DNA of 12,182 bases, taken from assembly GCA_003222835.1 (NCBI GenBank), contig QHXE01000340.1, positions 1 through 12,182 on the forward strand, written 5' to 3'. This stretch comes from Acidobacteriota bacterium. GTDB lineage: Bacteria; Acidobacteriota; Blastocatellia; Pyrinomonadales; Pyrinomonadaceae. Each line of letters opens with the position of its first letter. Positions within the stretch are counted from its first letter, which is position 1. The notes below the pieces were generated by a model. That model made no database searches. It was not told the DNA's origin and saw nothing but the letters and a program-made list of their open reading frames with translations. A program made the position numbers and the translations under genes. Positions 1 to 7,158 of this stretch are shown here, in pieces.

Positions 1-1
1 G

Positions 2-2311
2 CTCCAAGGAAACGGATTGCCGGAAGGCCTTCTGGGTCGCATCGGGATCGACGTCTGCCAGTCTAATCCGAATGTCGTCTATGCGCAGATTGAAGTTGGC
101 ACCAGCAACGGCACCGGCGGCGAAGAACCGGTAGTGGGTGGAGGTCAGGGCGGAGCAAGCCCGACGCCCACGCCCTCTCCCGGCGCGGCGGCCACGGCAT
201 CACCCACTCCCACTCAGCCTGATCCGAAGAAGTCAGGCGTCTGGCGCTCGGACGATAAGGGAAAGACTTGGCGCGTGGTGGCCAGTTGCTTCAACGCGAA
301 CAACTGCACAGAGAACAATCGCCCAATGTATTACAGCCAGATTCGCGTCGATCCCAGCAATCCTGATAACGTCTTCGTTGGTGGGCTCAACTTTAGCAGG
401 TCAACGGATGGCGGCAAGACTTTCAAATCGCTGCAACCGGGAATCGCGCACAGCGATCATCACGCGGTCTGGATCGATCCAAAGAACGGCAAACACCTCC
501 GCATCGGAAACGATGGCGGCCTGGACGTGAGTTATGACCAGGGTGACACGTGGGAATTCGTGAACACGATTCCGGCGGCCCAGTTCTATGCAGTTGCTGC
601 CGACATGCGGAAGCCTTATTACGTTTACGGCGGCTTACAGGATAATGGTTCGTGGGGCGGTCCCAGCCAGACACGTAATCAACAAGCCGGCATCACCAAC
701 GCTGACTGGTTCCGCATCGGCGGTGGCGATGGCTTCTATGCTCAGGCAGATCCTTCTGATCCTTACATTCTTTATTCCGAGTCGCAGAACGGCGCGAGGA
801 ATCGCATCGATCTGCGCACCGGGCGCTCGCAAAGCATTCGACCGCGCACGGCCCAACGCCGTGGAGCCGGCGGAGGGCGCGGTCAAGGCGGTGGTGGTCG
901 ACGCGGTGGCGGAGATGCACCGGCAGCGGCTGATACGGCCAACGCCTCAGCTCAAGATCCGCAAGCGGCACTGGCAGCACTCATCGCCGCAGGTGGTGGT
1001 GGGTTCGGCGGTTTTGGCGGTGCGAACCTCGCGACATCAAACGTCGTCCCCGCGCCGGCTGAAAACGAACAATATCGCTTCTATTGGAACACGCCGCTCG
1101 TAGTGTCGCCGCATAATCCTCGACTGCTCTATGCCGGAGGTAATCGGCTTTTCAAATCGCTCGACCGAGGCGACACCTGGACAGCCACGATGGATCTGAC
1201 GAAGCACATCGATCGCAACACCCTTTCGATTATGGGCGTTAAAGGCAGCGCGCCGATGGCTTCGAAGAACGACGGCTATACCAGCTACGGATATGTAGTC
1301 ACAGTCGCCGAGTCGCCGATGGTTCCCGGCATCTTGTGGGCCGGAACTGATGACGGAAATGTGCAAGTTAGTCGCGACAGCGGCGCGACCTGGACAAACG
1401 TCGCGAAGAACGTTCCCGTGCTGGCCGATAAGGCGCGTGAGCTTTATCACATCACTCGCATCGAGCCATCGCATTACGATGCCGGTACAGCCTATCTCGC
1501 GGTCGACGGGCATCGCTTCGACGATCTGAAGCCTTATTTATTTGTAACCCGCGACTACGGCGCTACCTGGACCTCGATCGTTAGCAATCTGCCTGCGTTG
1601 GGCAACGTCAATGTGATTCGCGAAGATCCGAAGAACAAGGAACTGCTTTATGCAGGTACGGAATTCGGCCTCTTTATTTCGCTTGACGGCGGCAAAGAGT
1701 GGAAGGTATTCATGTCGGGCCTGCCAAGGATTCGGGTTGACGATATTCTGGTGCATCCGCGCGACAACGATCTCATTATCGGCACCCATGGCCGCGGCAT
1801 CTACATTCTGGACGACATCACACCGTTGCAGACGCTTTCGAGCAAGGTCACGGATGCGGACGCGTTTCTGTTCGAAGTTCGCCCGGGCACGCAGTGGATG
1901 AATGACATCCGTTTGAGTCGCTACAGTGGCGGCTCGAAGCTGTTCCGCGGCACCAACCCCCAACCGGGCACCGCAATTAGTTACTATCTAAAGTCCGCGC
2001 CCTCAGCCGACGTGAAGATCACGATCTCTGATTATTCAGGCAAAGTGATTCGCAACCTCGTGGGGACGAAAGACGTTGGCATCAATCGCGTGCAGTGGAA
2101 CTTGCGCGGTGATCCTCCGCCACGCCCGGCCAACCTGCCACCTGGATTTGGAGGTGGCGGTGGAGGCGGCGGCGGCGGTGGTGGCTTCGGCGGCTTCTTC
2201 AACCTCGGCCCCGTTATTGACCCGGGGGCTTACAACGTGAAGTTGTCGGTGAACGGAAAGGACTACGCGACGAAAGTTGTAGTGGAGACCGATCCGGGAA
2301 TGACGCCTTAG
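2..2311 (+). CDS. Asp-box (VPS10/sortilin-like) beta-propeller exported protein, 5'-truncated
   Basis: The frame is open from base 2, so the N-terminus, including any signal peptide, lies outside the window; the TTG at 17 is not the start. About 769 residues remain. Seven Asp boxes (S/T-x-D-x-G-x-T-W/F) are visible: SDDKGKTW (248), STDGGKTF (401), SYDQGDTW (530), SLDRGDTW (1157), SRDSGATW (1370), TRDYGATW (1547) and SLDGGKEW (1679). They mark the blades of a sortilin/BNR-type propeller. The stretch GTHGRGIYILDD near 1785 is typical of the end of this propeller, and about 150 residues of beta-rich C-terminal region follow. Low-complexity inserts interrupt it: a Pro/Thr/Ala linker (about 120-240), a Gly/Arg-rich stretch (about 860-930) and a 12-glycine run (2150-2185). 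Such proteins are usually exported and often annotated as glycosyl hydrolases, but Asp boxes do not prove enzyme activity and I see no sialidase active-site set. Family confidence is high; the function is unknown. Confidence 0.88.
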   Translation, partial: LQGNGLPEGLLGRIGIDVCQSNPNVVYAQIEVGTSNGTGGEEPVVGGGQGGASPTPTPSPGAAATASPTPTQPDPKKSGVWRSDDKGKTWRVVASCFNANNCTENNRPMYYSQIRVDPSNPDNVFVGGLNFSRSTDGGKTFKSLQPGIAHSDHHAVWIDPKNGKHLRIGNDGGLDVSYDQGDTWEFVNTIPAAQFYAVAADMRKPYYVYGGLQDNGSWGGPSQTRNQQAGITNADWFRIGGGDGFYAQADPSDPYILYSESQNGARNRIDLRTGRSQSIRPRTAQRRGAGGGRGQGGGGRRGGGDAPAAADTANASAQDPQAALAALIAAGGGGFGGFGGANLATSNVVPAPAENEQYRFYWNTPLVVSPHNPRLLYAGGNRLFKSLDRGDTWTATMDLTKHIDRNTLSIMGVKGSAPMASKNDGYTSYGYVVTVAESPMVPGILWAGTDDGNVQVSRDSGATWTNVAKNVPVLADKARELYHITRIEPSHYDAGTAYLAVDGHRFDDLKPYLFVTRDYGATWTSIVSNLPALGNVNVIREDPKNKELLYAGTEFGLFISLDGGKEWKVFMSGLPRIRVDDILVHPRDNDLIIGTHGRGIYILDDITPLQTLSSKVTDADAFLFEVRPGTQWMNDIRLSRYSGGSKLFRGTNPQPGTAISYYLKSAPSADVKITISDYSGKVIRNLVGTKDVGINRVQWNLRGDPPPRPANLPPGFGGGGGGGGGGGGFGGFFNLGPVIDPGAYNVKLSVNGKDYATKVVVETDPGMTP

Positions 2312-2331
2312 TTTCGTGTGACGATCATTTT

Positions 2332-2370
2332 AAAGGCCCGCAGCGCTCCAGGCGGCGGGCCTTTGTCTTA
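2332..2370 (+). terminator. Rho-independent terminator, probably bidirectional
   Basis: A perfect 10-bp inverted repeat, AAAGGCCCGC (2332-2341) and GCGGGCCTTT (2355-2364), encloses a 13-nt loop and is followed by TTTGTCTT. It lies 20 bp after the stop of the Asp-box gene. Read on the minus strand, the same stem ends in TTTAAAAT, so it could also stop transcripts leaving the toxin gene that ends at 2398. Confidence 0.85.
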
Positions 2371-2397
2371 ATAATTCTTCGCCACTCAGCGTTCATC

Positions 2398-2748
2398 TCA
2401 TAGCGGAAGAAACTGAAGGATGTTCGTCCATTCTTCAGCTTCAGATGCTTCCCAGATCATTATTAATTCCTCGGCTGCTAACTTGAGCGGCAAGAACTGT
2501 GAGAGCACAAACACCCCAGGGCTTTCTTGCCTGCCTATAAAAGTGGCGAAGTGGACCGGCATAGTAGTGCGGTCGTGTGTTACTACAATACGTCCTTCGG
2601 CAGCCGCAGTCGCCAAGACCTCAGGATCGTTAAGAGTGCGGATTTGCGCTTCATCTGCCGTTTGAAAATCAATTGCGCGCTGCCCTCTCCGTACAGCCCG
2701 CACAATTCGTTGATTCAAATCCGCGTCAGCCTGAAATCTGATTCTCAT
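2398..2748 (-). CDS. DUF5615 PIN-like toxin of a type II toxin-antitoxin pair
   Basis: A 116-residue protein matching the DUF5615 (PIN-like, VapC45-type) family in size and motifs. The N-terminal strand RIRFQADADLN gives acidic D8 and D10. LNDPEVLATAAAEGRIVVTHD (about 39-59) is the characteristic later block, with D41 and D59, followed by a Pro/His segment. These acidic residues are those expected to bind metal in a PIN-type ribonuclease; RNA cleavage is inferred from the family. The ATG (2746-2748) directly follows the TAA of the DUF433 gene (2749-2751) with no spacer, and there is no clear Shine-Dalgarno just upstream, so translation is probably coupled to the antitoxin. The antitoxin-first order fits a VapBC45-like module. 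Length looks complete. Confidence 0.85.
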   Translation of the reverse strand: MRIRFQADADLNQRIVRAVRRGQRAIDFQTADEAQIRTLNDPEVLATAAAEGRIVVTHDRTTMPVHFATFIGRQESPGVFVLSQFLPLKLAAEELIMIWEASEAEEWTNILQFLPL

Positions 2749-3093
2749 TTAGTCTGATTTCAAATTGATCGCGGGCTCGGCTCGACGCTGCTTGTGGGCC
2801 ATTAGCTTCTCGTAGAGTTGCGGCTTTGTGGCCCGCAGTTGTTCAATATGCTTCTGGCGCAACACTTCGTATTCGGCTTCGCTCAAACGCAGGTATTCAT
2901 CGATCTCGTCCTGATGGGCTAAGTAAAAGGCAAGCGCACCATGGACCTGTTCCAACGTGAGCACAGGAAACTCATCAACAATGCTTTCGGGCGAAAGGCC
3001 GTTATGCCAGGCGTAAACGACTGAGTCTAGAGAAACTCGCGTTCCCATCAGACGATATGCCCCATTAGTTTTAGAAACATATTCTTTACTCAT
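2749..3093 (-). CDS. DUF433 antitoxin
   Basis: A 114-residue protein with the DUF433 signature: [17 protein letters not shown], then [29 protein letters not shown] and DEIDEYL. The family combines a winged-helix-like DNA-binding fold with a toxin-binding C-terminal part. It normally sits directly upstream of a DUF5615 toxin, as here, and would neutralise that toxin and repress its own promoter. The charged C-terminal tail (about residues 80-114, rich in K/R/E/Q) is the likely toxin-contacting part, by inference. The start is well supported: GGAG at 3101-3104 (minus strand) stands 7 nt before the ATG. The rRNA methyltransferase ends 75 bp upstream on the same strand with no obvious terminator between, so read-through is possible. 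Confidence 0.87.
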   Translation of the reverse strand: MSKEYVSKTNGAYRLMGTRVSLDSVVYAWHNGLSPESIVDEFPVLTLEQVHGALAFYLAHQDEIDEYLRLSEAEYEVLRQKHIEQLRATKPQLYEKLMAHKQRRAEPAINLKSD

Positions 3094-3120
3094 AATCTGT
3101 CTCCAATACGGGATTGTAAC

Positions 3121-3145
3121 TCACTGAGACTGTCAAAATCACTGA
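3121..3145. promoter_or_regulatory. Direct repeats TCACTGA around a TTGACA box, possible toxin-antitoxin operator
   Basis: TCACTGA occurs at 3121-3127 and again at 3139-3145, a period of 18 bp. Between them, on the minus strand, is a perfect TTGACA (3136-3131), upstream of the DUF433 antitoxin. Toxin-antitoxin operons are typically autoregulated through repeats overlapping their promoter, so this is a candidate operator. The nearest TACAAT lies only 12 bp from TTGACA, too close for a standard sigma-70 promoter, so the promoter assignment is uncertain. Confidence 0.3.
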
Positions 3146-3168
3146 TTACAGAGAGGGGGCGTCCTTCT

Positions 3169-4464
3169 TTAACTGATCGCCCGCGCAATCACGCATTTTA
3201 GATAATGCGTCTCGGGCACGCCTAGCAGCACTGGATGATCGCCTGATTGTCCGCGCTTCTCGATGATTTGCACGCGACGACGAGCATCAAGCGCGGCTTC
3301 GGCGATAATGCCGAGGAACATTGCCTCGCTCAGGTGATAGGAACAGGTGCAGGTAACCAGGATGCCACCGGGGTTGAGAAGCTTCAACGCGCGGAGGTTG
3401 ATTTCTTTATAGCCGCGAGCTGCTGCGGTTACACTCGACCGATTTTTGGCAAAGGCCGGCGGATCGAGAACGATCGTGTCAAAGTTTTCACCGGCCGACT
3501 CCATTTCGCGCAACGCATCGAACACATTAGCCGCGCGAAATTCAACGTTGCGTGCGTGGTTGAGTTCAGCGTTGCGTTGCGCGGCAGCGATGGCGTCAGC
3601 CGAGATATCTATGCCGAGCACGCCATCGCAGGCCGATGCGATGTGCAGCGCGAAACCACCATTGAAGGTGAAACAATCAAGCGCGCGCCCATGAGCGAGA
3701 CTACGCGCGGCCAGATAATTTTCGCGTTGATCGAGGAACGCGCCGGTCTTTTGCCCGCTCAGCGGCGAGACAGAAAAGCGAATCCCATGTTGATTTATCT
3801 CGATGCCAGAAGTTACAGAACCGCGAGCGGTAGCGCCCGGATCAGACGATTTCGGATTGCGGATTTCGGATTGCGGATTGATGAACTCCTCGTCTGTTCT
3901 AGATCCGAAATGGTACGTTCCGGTCGCTACCTTTCGCGGTTCTGTAACGCGCTCATAAAGCACGCCGGTGCGCAATTCCAGTCCTTCAAATTCGCGCACG
4001 CGCCCATCGTTGCGCTCGACAACTATCTCCGGCTTAAACTCTTCCATCAGCAAATCAACCAAAGTACTCTTCAACCGTTCCGCACCCTGAGATAATGTCT
4101 GTATCACGAAAACTTGATTATAAATATCGACAATCAATGAGGGCATCAGGTCACCTTCTGAATAAACCAATCGGTAGGCATTCGTTTCGCGTGCAATGGC
4201 CTGGCGGCGCTCGGCGCACCTGCGCAAACGCTCGCGCCACCATTCGCCATCGATCGTCTCCTCGCGCGTCGTTAGAAAGCGCAAAGCGATCTCTGAAAGG
4301 TCGCTGTGGAAGGCTTGCCCGACGAAGTTACCCGTATCGTCAATCACCTCGACGATCTCACCGGCCTTCGCGTCCATTACATCGCGCACATCACTCCGAT
4401 ACACCCAGAGGTGGCCCTTTCGAATCCGCTTCGCGCCGCGAGTTGAGATCTTTATTTGGGACAT
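3169..4464 (-). CDS. RlmI-type class I rRNA (cytosine-C5) methyltransferase with an in-frame insertion
   Basis: A 431-residue SAM-dependent methyltransferase of the RlmI/YccW type (23S rRNA m5C methylation is the known role of E. coli RlmI). The N-terminal PUA-like RNA-binding domain (about 1-70) has KGHLWVYRSDV, and a middle domain (about 95-165) has EGDLMPSLIVDIY. SGQKTGAFLDQREN (236-249) leads into the Rossmann methyltransferase domain, with the SAM site DCFTFNGGFALHIA (263-276), LDPPAFAK (333-340) and TCTCS (371-375), which holds the candidate catalytic cysteines C372 and C374. Usual length is close to 390-400; the excess comes from about 45 residues (173-217) with no counterpart in the family that I recall, encoded by the inverted-repeat element at 3811-3948. 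Removing it would join LYER directly to VTSGIEI. All catalytic motifs are intact. There is no clear Shine-Dalgarno before the ATG. The exact rRNA target is not determined by the sequence. Confidence 0.9.
   Translation of the reverse strand: MSQIKISTRGAKRIRKGHLWVYRSDVRDVMDAKAGEIVEVIDDTGNFVGQAFHSDLSEIALRFLTTREETIDGEWWRERLRRCAERRQAIARETNAYRLVYSEGDLMPSLIVDIYNQVFVIQTLSQGAERLKSTLVDLLMEEFKPEIVVERNDGRVREFEGLELRTGVLYERVTEPRKVATGTYHFGSRTDEEFINPQSEIRNPKSSDPGATARGSVTSGIEINQHGIRFSVSPLSGQKTGAFLDQRENYLAARSLAHGRALDCFTFNGGFALHIASACDGVLGIDISADAIAAAQRNAELNHARNVEFRAANVFDALREMESAGENFDTIVLDPPAFAKNRSSVTAAARGYKEINLRALKLLNPGGILVTCTCSYHLSEAMFLGIIAEAALDARRRVQIIEKRGQSGDHPVLLGVPETHYLKCVIARAIS
3811..3948. repeat. Palindromic repeat element inserted in frame inside the methyltransferase gene
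   Basis: Arms at 3812-3835 and 3925-3948 are 24-bp inverted repeats matching at 22 positions, beginning GTTACAGAACCGCG on the left and ending CGCGGTTCTGTAAC on the right. Partial inner symmetry follows (CAGACGA at 3844 against TCGTCTG at 3890-3896). The core holds a 7-bp tandem repeat. In the methyltransferase frame the element encodes about 45 residues, from VTEPRKVATG to ATARGS, and the codons VT recur at both borders, consistent with a short target duplication. The element's identity as a mobile repeat family is inferred; only one copy lies in this window. Confidence 0.7.
3848..3879. repeat. Short tandem repeat, 7-bp unit GATT(T/G)CG
   Basis: Four and a half units alternate GATTTCG and GATTGCG (14-bp superperiod). 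On the coding strand it reads AATCCGC/AATCCGA and yields the peptide INPQSEIRNPKS in the methyltransferase. This AATCCGC-type repeat and its NPQS-IRNPKS translation are, from my memory of bacterial genomes, common in intergenic repeats; its presence inside a conserved gene is unusual. Confidence 0.8.
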
Positions 4465-4585
4465 CGTCGGTTCGAAGTTAGCACAGACACGGCGTTTTTC
4501 GAGTGCGCCGAGAAGTTGGTGACTCCCTCCCTTCTCATTCTCAGGATGTGCTCAGAGAAGAACTAAAAGGCTAGGCCGTCGCTCG

Positions 4586-4621
4586 GACCCTCACCCCGGC
4601 CCTCTCGCAATGGGAGAGGGC
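4586..4621. repeat. Intergenic REP-like palindrome (copy 1)
   Basis: The segment ACCCTCACCCCGGCCCTCTC followed by GCAATGG and GAGAGGGC forms an 8-bp perfect stem (GCCCTCTC 4599-4606, GAGAGGGC 4614-4621) with a 7-nt loop. CCCTCACCCCGGCCCTCTC-type palindromes are a very widespread bacterial intergenic repeat. It lies in the divergent spacer between the methyltransferase and the kinase, with no T-tract on either side, so it is not a classical terminator. Confidence 0.75.
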
Positions 4622-4636
4622 GAAGCAGTTCAGCAC

Positions 4637-4665
4637 TTGACCCTGCGATGATTTCCGCGTAGAAG
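4637..4665 (+). promoter_or_regulatory. Putative sigma-70-type promoter of the kinase/regulator operon
   Basis: TTGACC (4637-4642) and TAGAAG (4660-4665) are separated by exactly 17 bp, matching the consensus at 5 of 6 and 4 of 6 positions. Transcription would start near 4672, leaving a leader of about 50 nt before the kinase ATG at 4724. The promoter lies just downstream of the palindromic repeat. Found by motif reading only. Confidence 0.4.
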
Positions 4666-4723
4666 ATTTCCGAGCGCCCCGACGACTTTGCGGATTTTAA
4701 CTGCCCCCGGTGGATCCCAGCTC

Positions 4724-7078
4724 ATGGCCGTATCTATTGACATAAACGACCCCCAAACCTCGCAATCGGAAAGCGCCGCCACGCTGCGCACCATCGTCGA
4801 ATTGGTCCGGCGGATCACGCACGCCGACGTGGCCAGCGTGGTCAGTTTTTCGGTGGCCGACAAGATCATCACCTGGAGAGCTGTTAGCGGGTTTCGAGCG
4901 CACGCTATCGATGATACTCAGACACTGGTCCAGCCGATCACCAGCGAGCTTGCGCGACGCGCCGCGAACGCCGATTCAGTTCTCGTTCTCGAAGGCATCG
5001 GAGTGCGGGACGAGCTGCCGGCTGATGAATTTCCCGTCCACACGGCTGAGGGGATTCGTGATCTGGCAGTCGCGCCTCTGAAGGCCGGAGACCAAACGCT
5101 TGGCGGGCTGGTCGCGGGTTACCGCACTCCTCACCATTTCACTGCCGAAGAGAAGAAGCTGCTGCAAGATTTGGCAGAATTGGCGGCGCTGGCACTCGAT
5201 AATGCGCGGCTCCTGGAGACGACAAGCAAGAGTCAGGCGGGCATGGCCGGCCTCATAAACTCGGCCTTGGATGCGGTTATCTCGGTAGATGCGGAGCAAC
5301 GCGTCATGCTTTTCAACCCAGCCGCTGAGCGCATGTTTGGCTGCGCCGCTATGGAGGCGCTCGGCAGTTCGCTTGACAGATTCATCCCCATGCGCTTCTG
5401 GGACCAACGTCGCGATCACATCGAGAACTTTGGCCAAATGGGAGTCACGGCGCGGCGCATGGGCGCGATGGGTGCTCTGAGCGGCGTCCGTGCCAATGGC
5501 GAAGAGTTCCCCATCGAAGCGTCGATCTCGCACTCAGAAGTTGATGGTCAAAGGCTGTTCACAGTGATTCTGCGCGATATCACCGAGCGCAGGGGCGCCG
5601 AAGAAGCGCTGCGCCAAAGTGAAGAGCGCTACAGGGAGCTCTTCGAAAACGCCAACGACATCATGTATACCCTCGACCTTGAAGGTAACGTCACTTCAAT
5701 CAACAAAGCAGGAGAGCGACTAAGTGGCTATTCGCGTGAAGAATTGATGAAGATGAACTTGAGCGAGTTGCTCCTTCCTCACTCGGTGCAATCATCGCGC
5801 GAAATGCTCGAACGAAAGCTTTCTGGCCAGGAAAGAACCAATTACGAAATTCAGATTAAGTCGAAGGACGGACGAGTGCTGATGCTCGAAATCAGCAGCC
5901 GTTTGGTCACGAAGAACGGCGAGACGGTTGGAGTACAAGGCATCGCCAGAGATATCACCGAGCGCCGGCGCGCCGAAGATGCGCTGCGCGCCAGTGAAAA
6001 GCGCGCCTGGCGGGGCAAACAAATCTGGGAGGAGACTTTCGACGCCATCGGCGAAGGCATCCTCGTTTACGATCGCCGCATGCGCATCGTGCGTTGTAAC
6101 ATGCGCACCGCCGAGATGATGGAAATGCAGCCGGCCGAAGTGATTGGACTCTCATTCACTGATGCTTTCGCGCGCTTATTTGGCAAACAGGCCGCCGGGT
6201 ATTACCTCGCAAAGGAGCGCGAGACCCCCGCGGCATTTGAGGTTAGAACCGAGAGCGGACGAAGGAACCTGGTCTCTATCTTTTCAGTTGAAGAACCCGA
6301 CGGAGACTCAATCAGCGTGGTGACTTTGAATGACGTCACTCGTCTGTCGGAAGTGCAGGAACAACTGGGACGCTCGCGGAGGTTAGCCAGTGTCGGTCAA
6401 TTGGCGGCGGGCGTCGCTCACGAAATCAATAACCCGCTCGCGGCTATCACGACCTGCGCCGAGGCCACAATGCGTGATCTGCGCCAAGACAGCGAGACTC
6501 AGGCACTGGCAGAGAGTCATCAATGGAACTACTATCTCGAAGAGATAGTGCGGCAATCGCTTCGCTGCAAAGAGATCACCCGCGGTCTGCTGGATCTTAC
6601 CCGGCAGCGCCAGGCCCAGCGAGCGAAGTGTGACATCAACTTAATCACGAGACAGTGCGCCAAAGTCGCTTTGCAACGGGCAGGTTCCGCGGTCGAATTC
6701 GCGATTGAGCTAGATCAAGACATCGGTGAAGTTGCGAGCGATGCTGCGATGCTGCGACAGATACTCGACAACCTTTTGAGCAATGCCATCGATGCGCTGG
6801 GAGAGAATGAAGGCAAGATACATGTCTTAACGAAGCGCGACGGGGACCGCTTGATGATTGAAGTGGCCGACACCGGATGTGGTATTCCTGCTGATTCGTT
6901 GGCGCGAATCTTCGATCCGTTTTTCAGCTTGAAGGGGCCGGGAAAAGGTTATGGTCTTGGTCTGGCGATCTGCTCAACGCTAGCCGAATCTCTGGGTGCG
7001 GCCATTACCGTGGAATCGAAGGAAGGTAAGGGCAGCCGCTTTCGTCTCTGGATTCCGCGTCGCGCTCCCGAGGAGTAG
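4724..7078 (+). CDS. Soluble GAF-PAS-PAS-PAS sensor histidine kinase (NtrB/ZraS-like core)
   Basis: A 784-residue kinase from the ATG at 4724, preferred over the in-frame TTG at 4688 because GGTGGA stands 9 nt upstream. Domains in order: GAF (about 20-162); PAS1 (about 174-288, ending RDITERR); PAS2 (about 300-414, again ending RDITERR); PAS3 (about 433-541); HisKA with H-box LAAGVAHEINNPLAA and phospho-acceptor H566; HATPase_c with N-box DNLLSNAIDAL (682-692), G1 DTGCGIP (716-722), F-box FDPFF and G2 GKGYGLGLAI. All catalytic boxes are intact. I see no transmembrane segment or signal peptide, so it should sense a cytoplasmic cue; the ligand cannot be deduced. The H-box context is like NtrB-type kinases that pair with NtrC-family regulators, and one such regulator follows 80 bp downstream on the same strand. 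It should autophosphorylate on H566 and transfer phosphate to D55 of that neighbour. Confidence 0.93.
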   Translation: MAVSIDINDPQTSQSESAATLRTIVELVRRITHADVASVVSFSVADKIITWRAVSGFRAHAIDDTQTLVQPITSELARRAANADSVLVLEGIGVRDELPADEFPVHTAEGIRDLAVAPLKAGDQTLGGLVAGYRTPHHFTAEEKKLLQDLAELAALALDNARLLETTSKSQAGMAGLINSALDAVISVDAEQRVMLFNPAAERMFGCAAMEALGSSLDRFIPMRFWDQRRDHIENFGQMGVTARRMGAMGALSGVRANGEEFPIEASISHSEVDGQRLFTVILRDITERRGAEEALRQSEERYRELFENANDIMYTLDLEGNVTSINKAGERLSGYSREELMKMNLSELLLPHSVQSSREMLERKLSGQERTNYEIQIKSKDGRVLMLEISSRLVTKNGETVGVQGIARDITERRRAEDALRASEKRAWRGKQIWEETFDAIGEGILVYDRRMRIVRCNMRTAEMMEMQPAEVIGLSFTDAFARLFGKQAAGYYLAKERETPAAFEVRTESGRRNLVSIFSVEEPDGDSISVVTLNDVTRLSEVQEQLGRSRRLASVGQLAAGVAHEINNPLAAITTCAEATMRDLRQDSETQALAESHQWNYYLEEIVRQSLRCKEITRGLLDLTRQRQAQRAKCDINLITRQCAKVALQRAGSAVEFAIELDQDIGEVASDAAMLRQILDNLLSNAIDALGENEGKIHVLTKRDGDRLMIEVADTGCGIPADSLARIFDPFFSLKGPGKGYGLGLAICSTLAESLGAAITVESKEGKGSRFRLWIPRRAPEE

Positions 7079-7116
7079 CATAGACTTTGTAGTATGCCAA
7101 GAATTTGAGAACTAAG

Positions 7117-7145
7117 CTCCCTCTCCCAGGCGGGATAGGGGAGAG
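7117..7145. repeat. REP-like palindrome (copy 2) in the kinase-regulator spacer
   Basis: CTCTCCC (7121-7127) pairs with GGGAGAG (7139-7145) around an 11-nt loop, inside the string CTCCCTCTCCCAGGCGGGAT. It belongs to the same CCCTCTCCC family as the palindrome at 4586-4621. The right arm provides the purine-rich GGGGAG that ends 15 nt before the regulator's ATG. The extra N-terminal residues (KLPLPGGIGER) that would result from starting at 7105 are simply the translation of this repeat. Confidence 0.7.
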
Positions 7146-7158
7146 AAACAAAAAGATC

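Noticed and set aside
588..1103. A 171-codon frame inside the Asp-box gene
   Set aside because: Shadow frame; the Asp boxes and propeller motifs are in the other frame.
3113..3136. TTGACA and TACAAT on the minus strand as a sigma-70 promoter of the antitoxin
   Set aside because: Both boxes look good, but the spacer is only 12 bp, well short of the required 16-18 bp; kept only as an operator candidate.
3247..4095. A long antisense frame of 282 codons across the methyltransferase
   Set aside because: It is the mirror of a clearly conserved gene on the minus strand and shows no recognisable protein motif.
4599..4621. Hairpin in the divergent spacer as a terminator
   Set aside because: No T-tract on either strand and no gene ends there; it fits a dispersed palindromic repeat better.
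4688..4723. TTG start extending the kinase by 12 residues
   Set aside because: The ATG at 4724 has GGTGGA at good spacing; the extension carries no domain.
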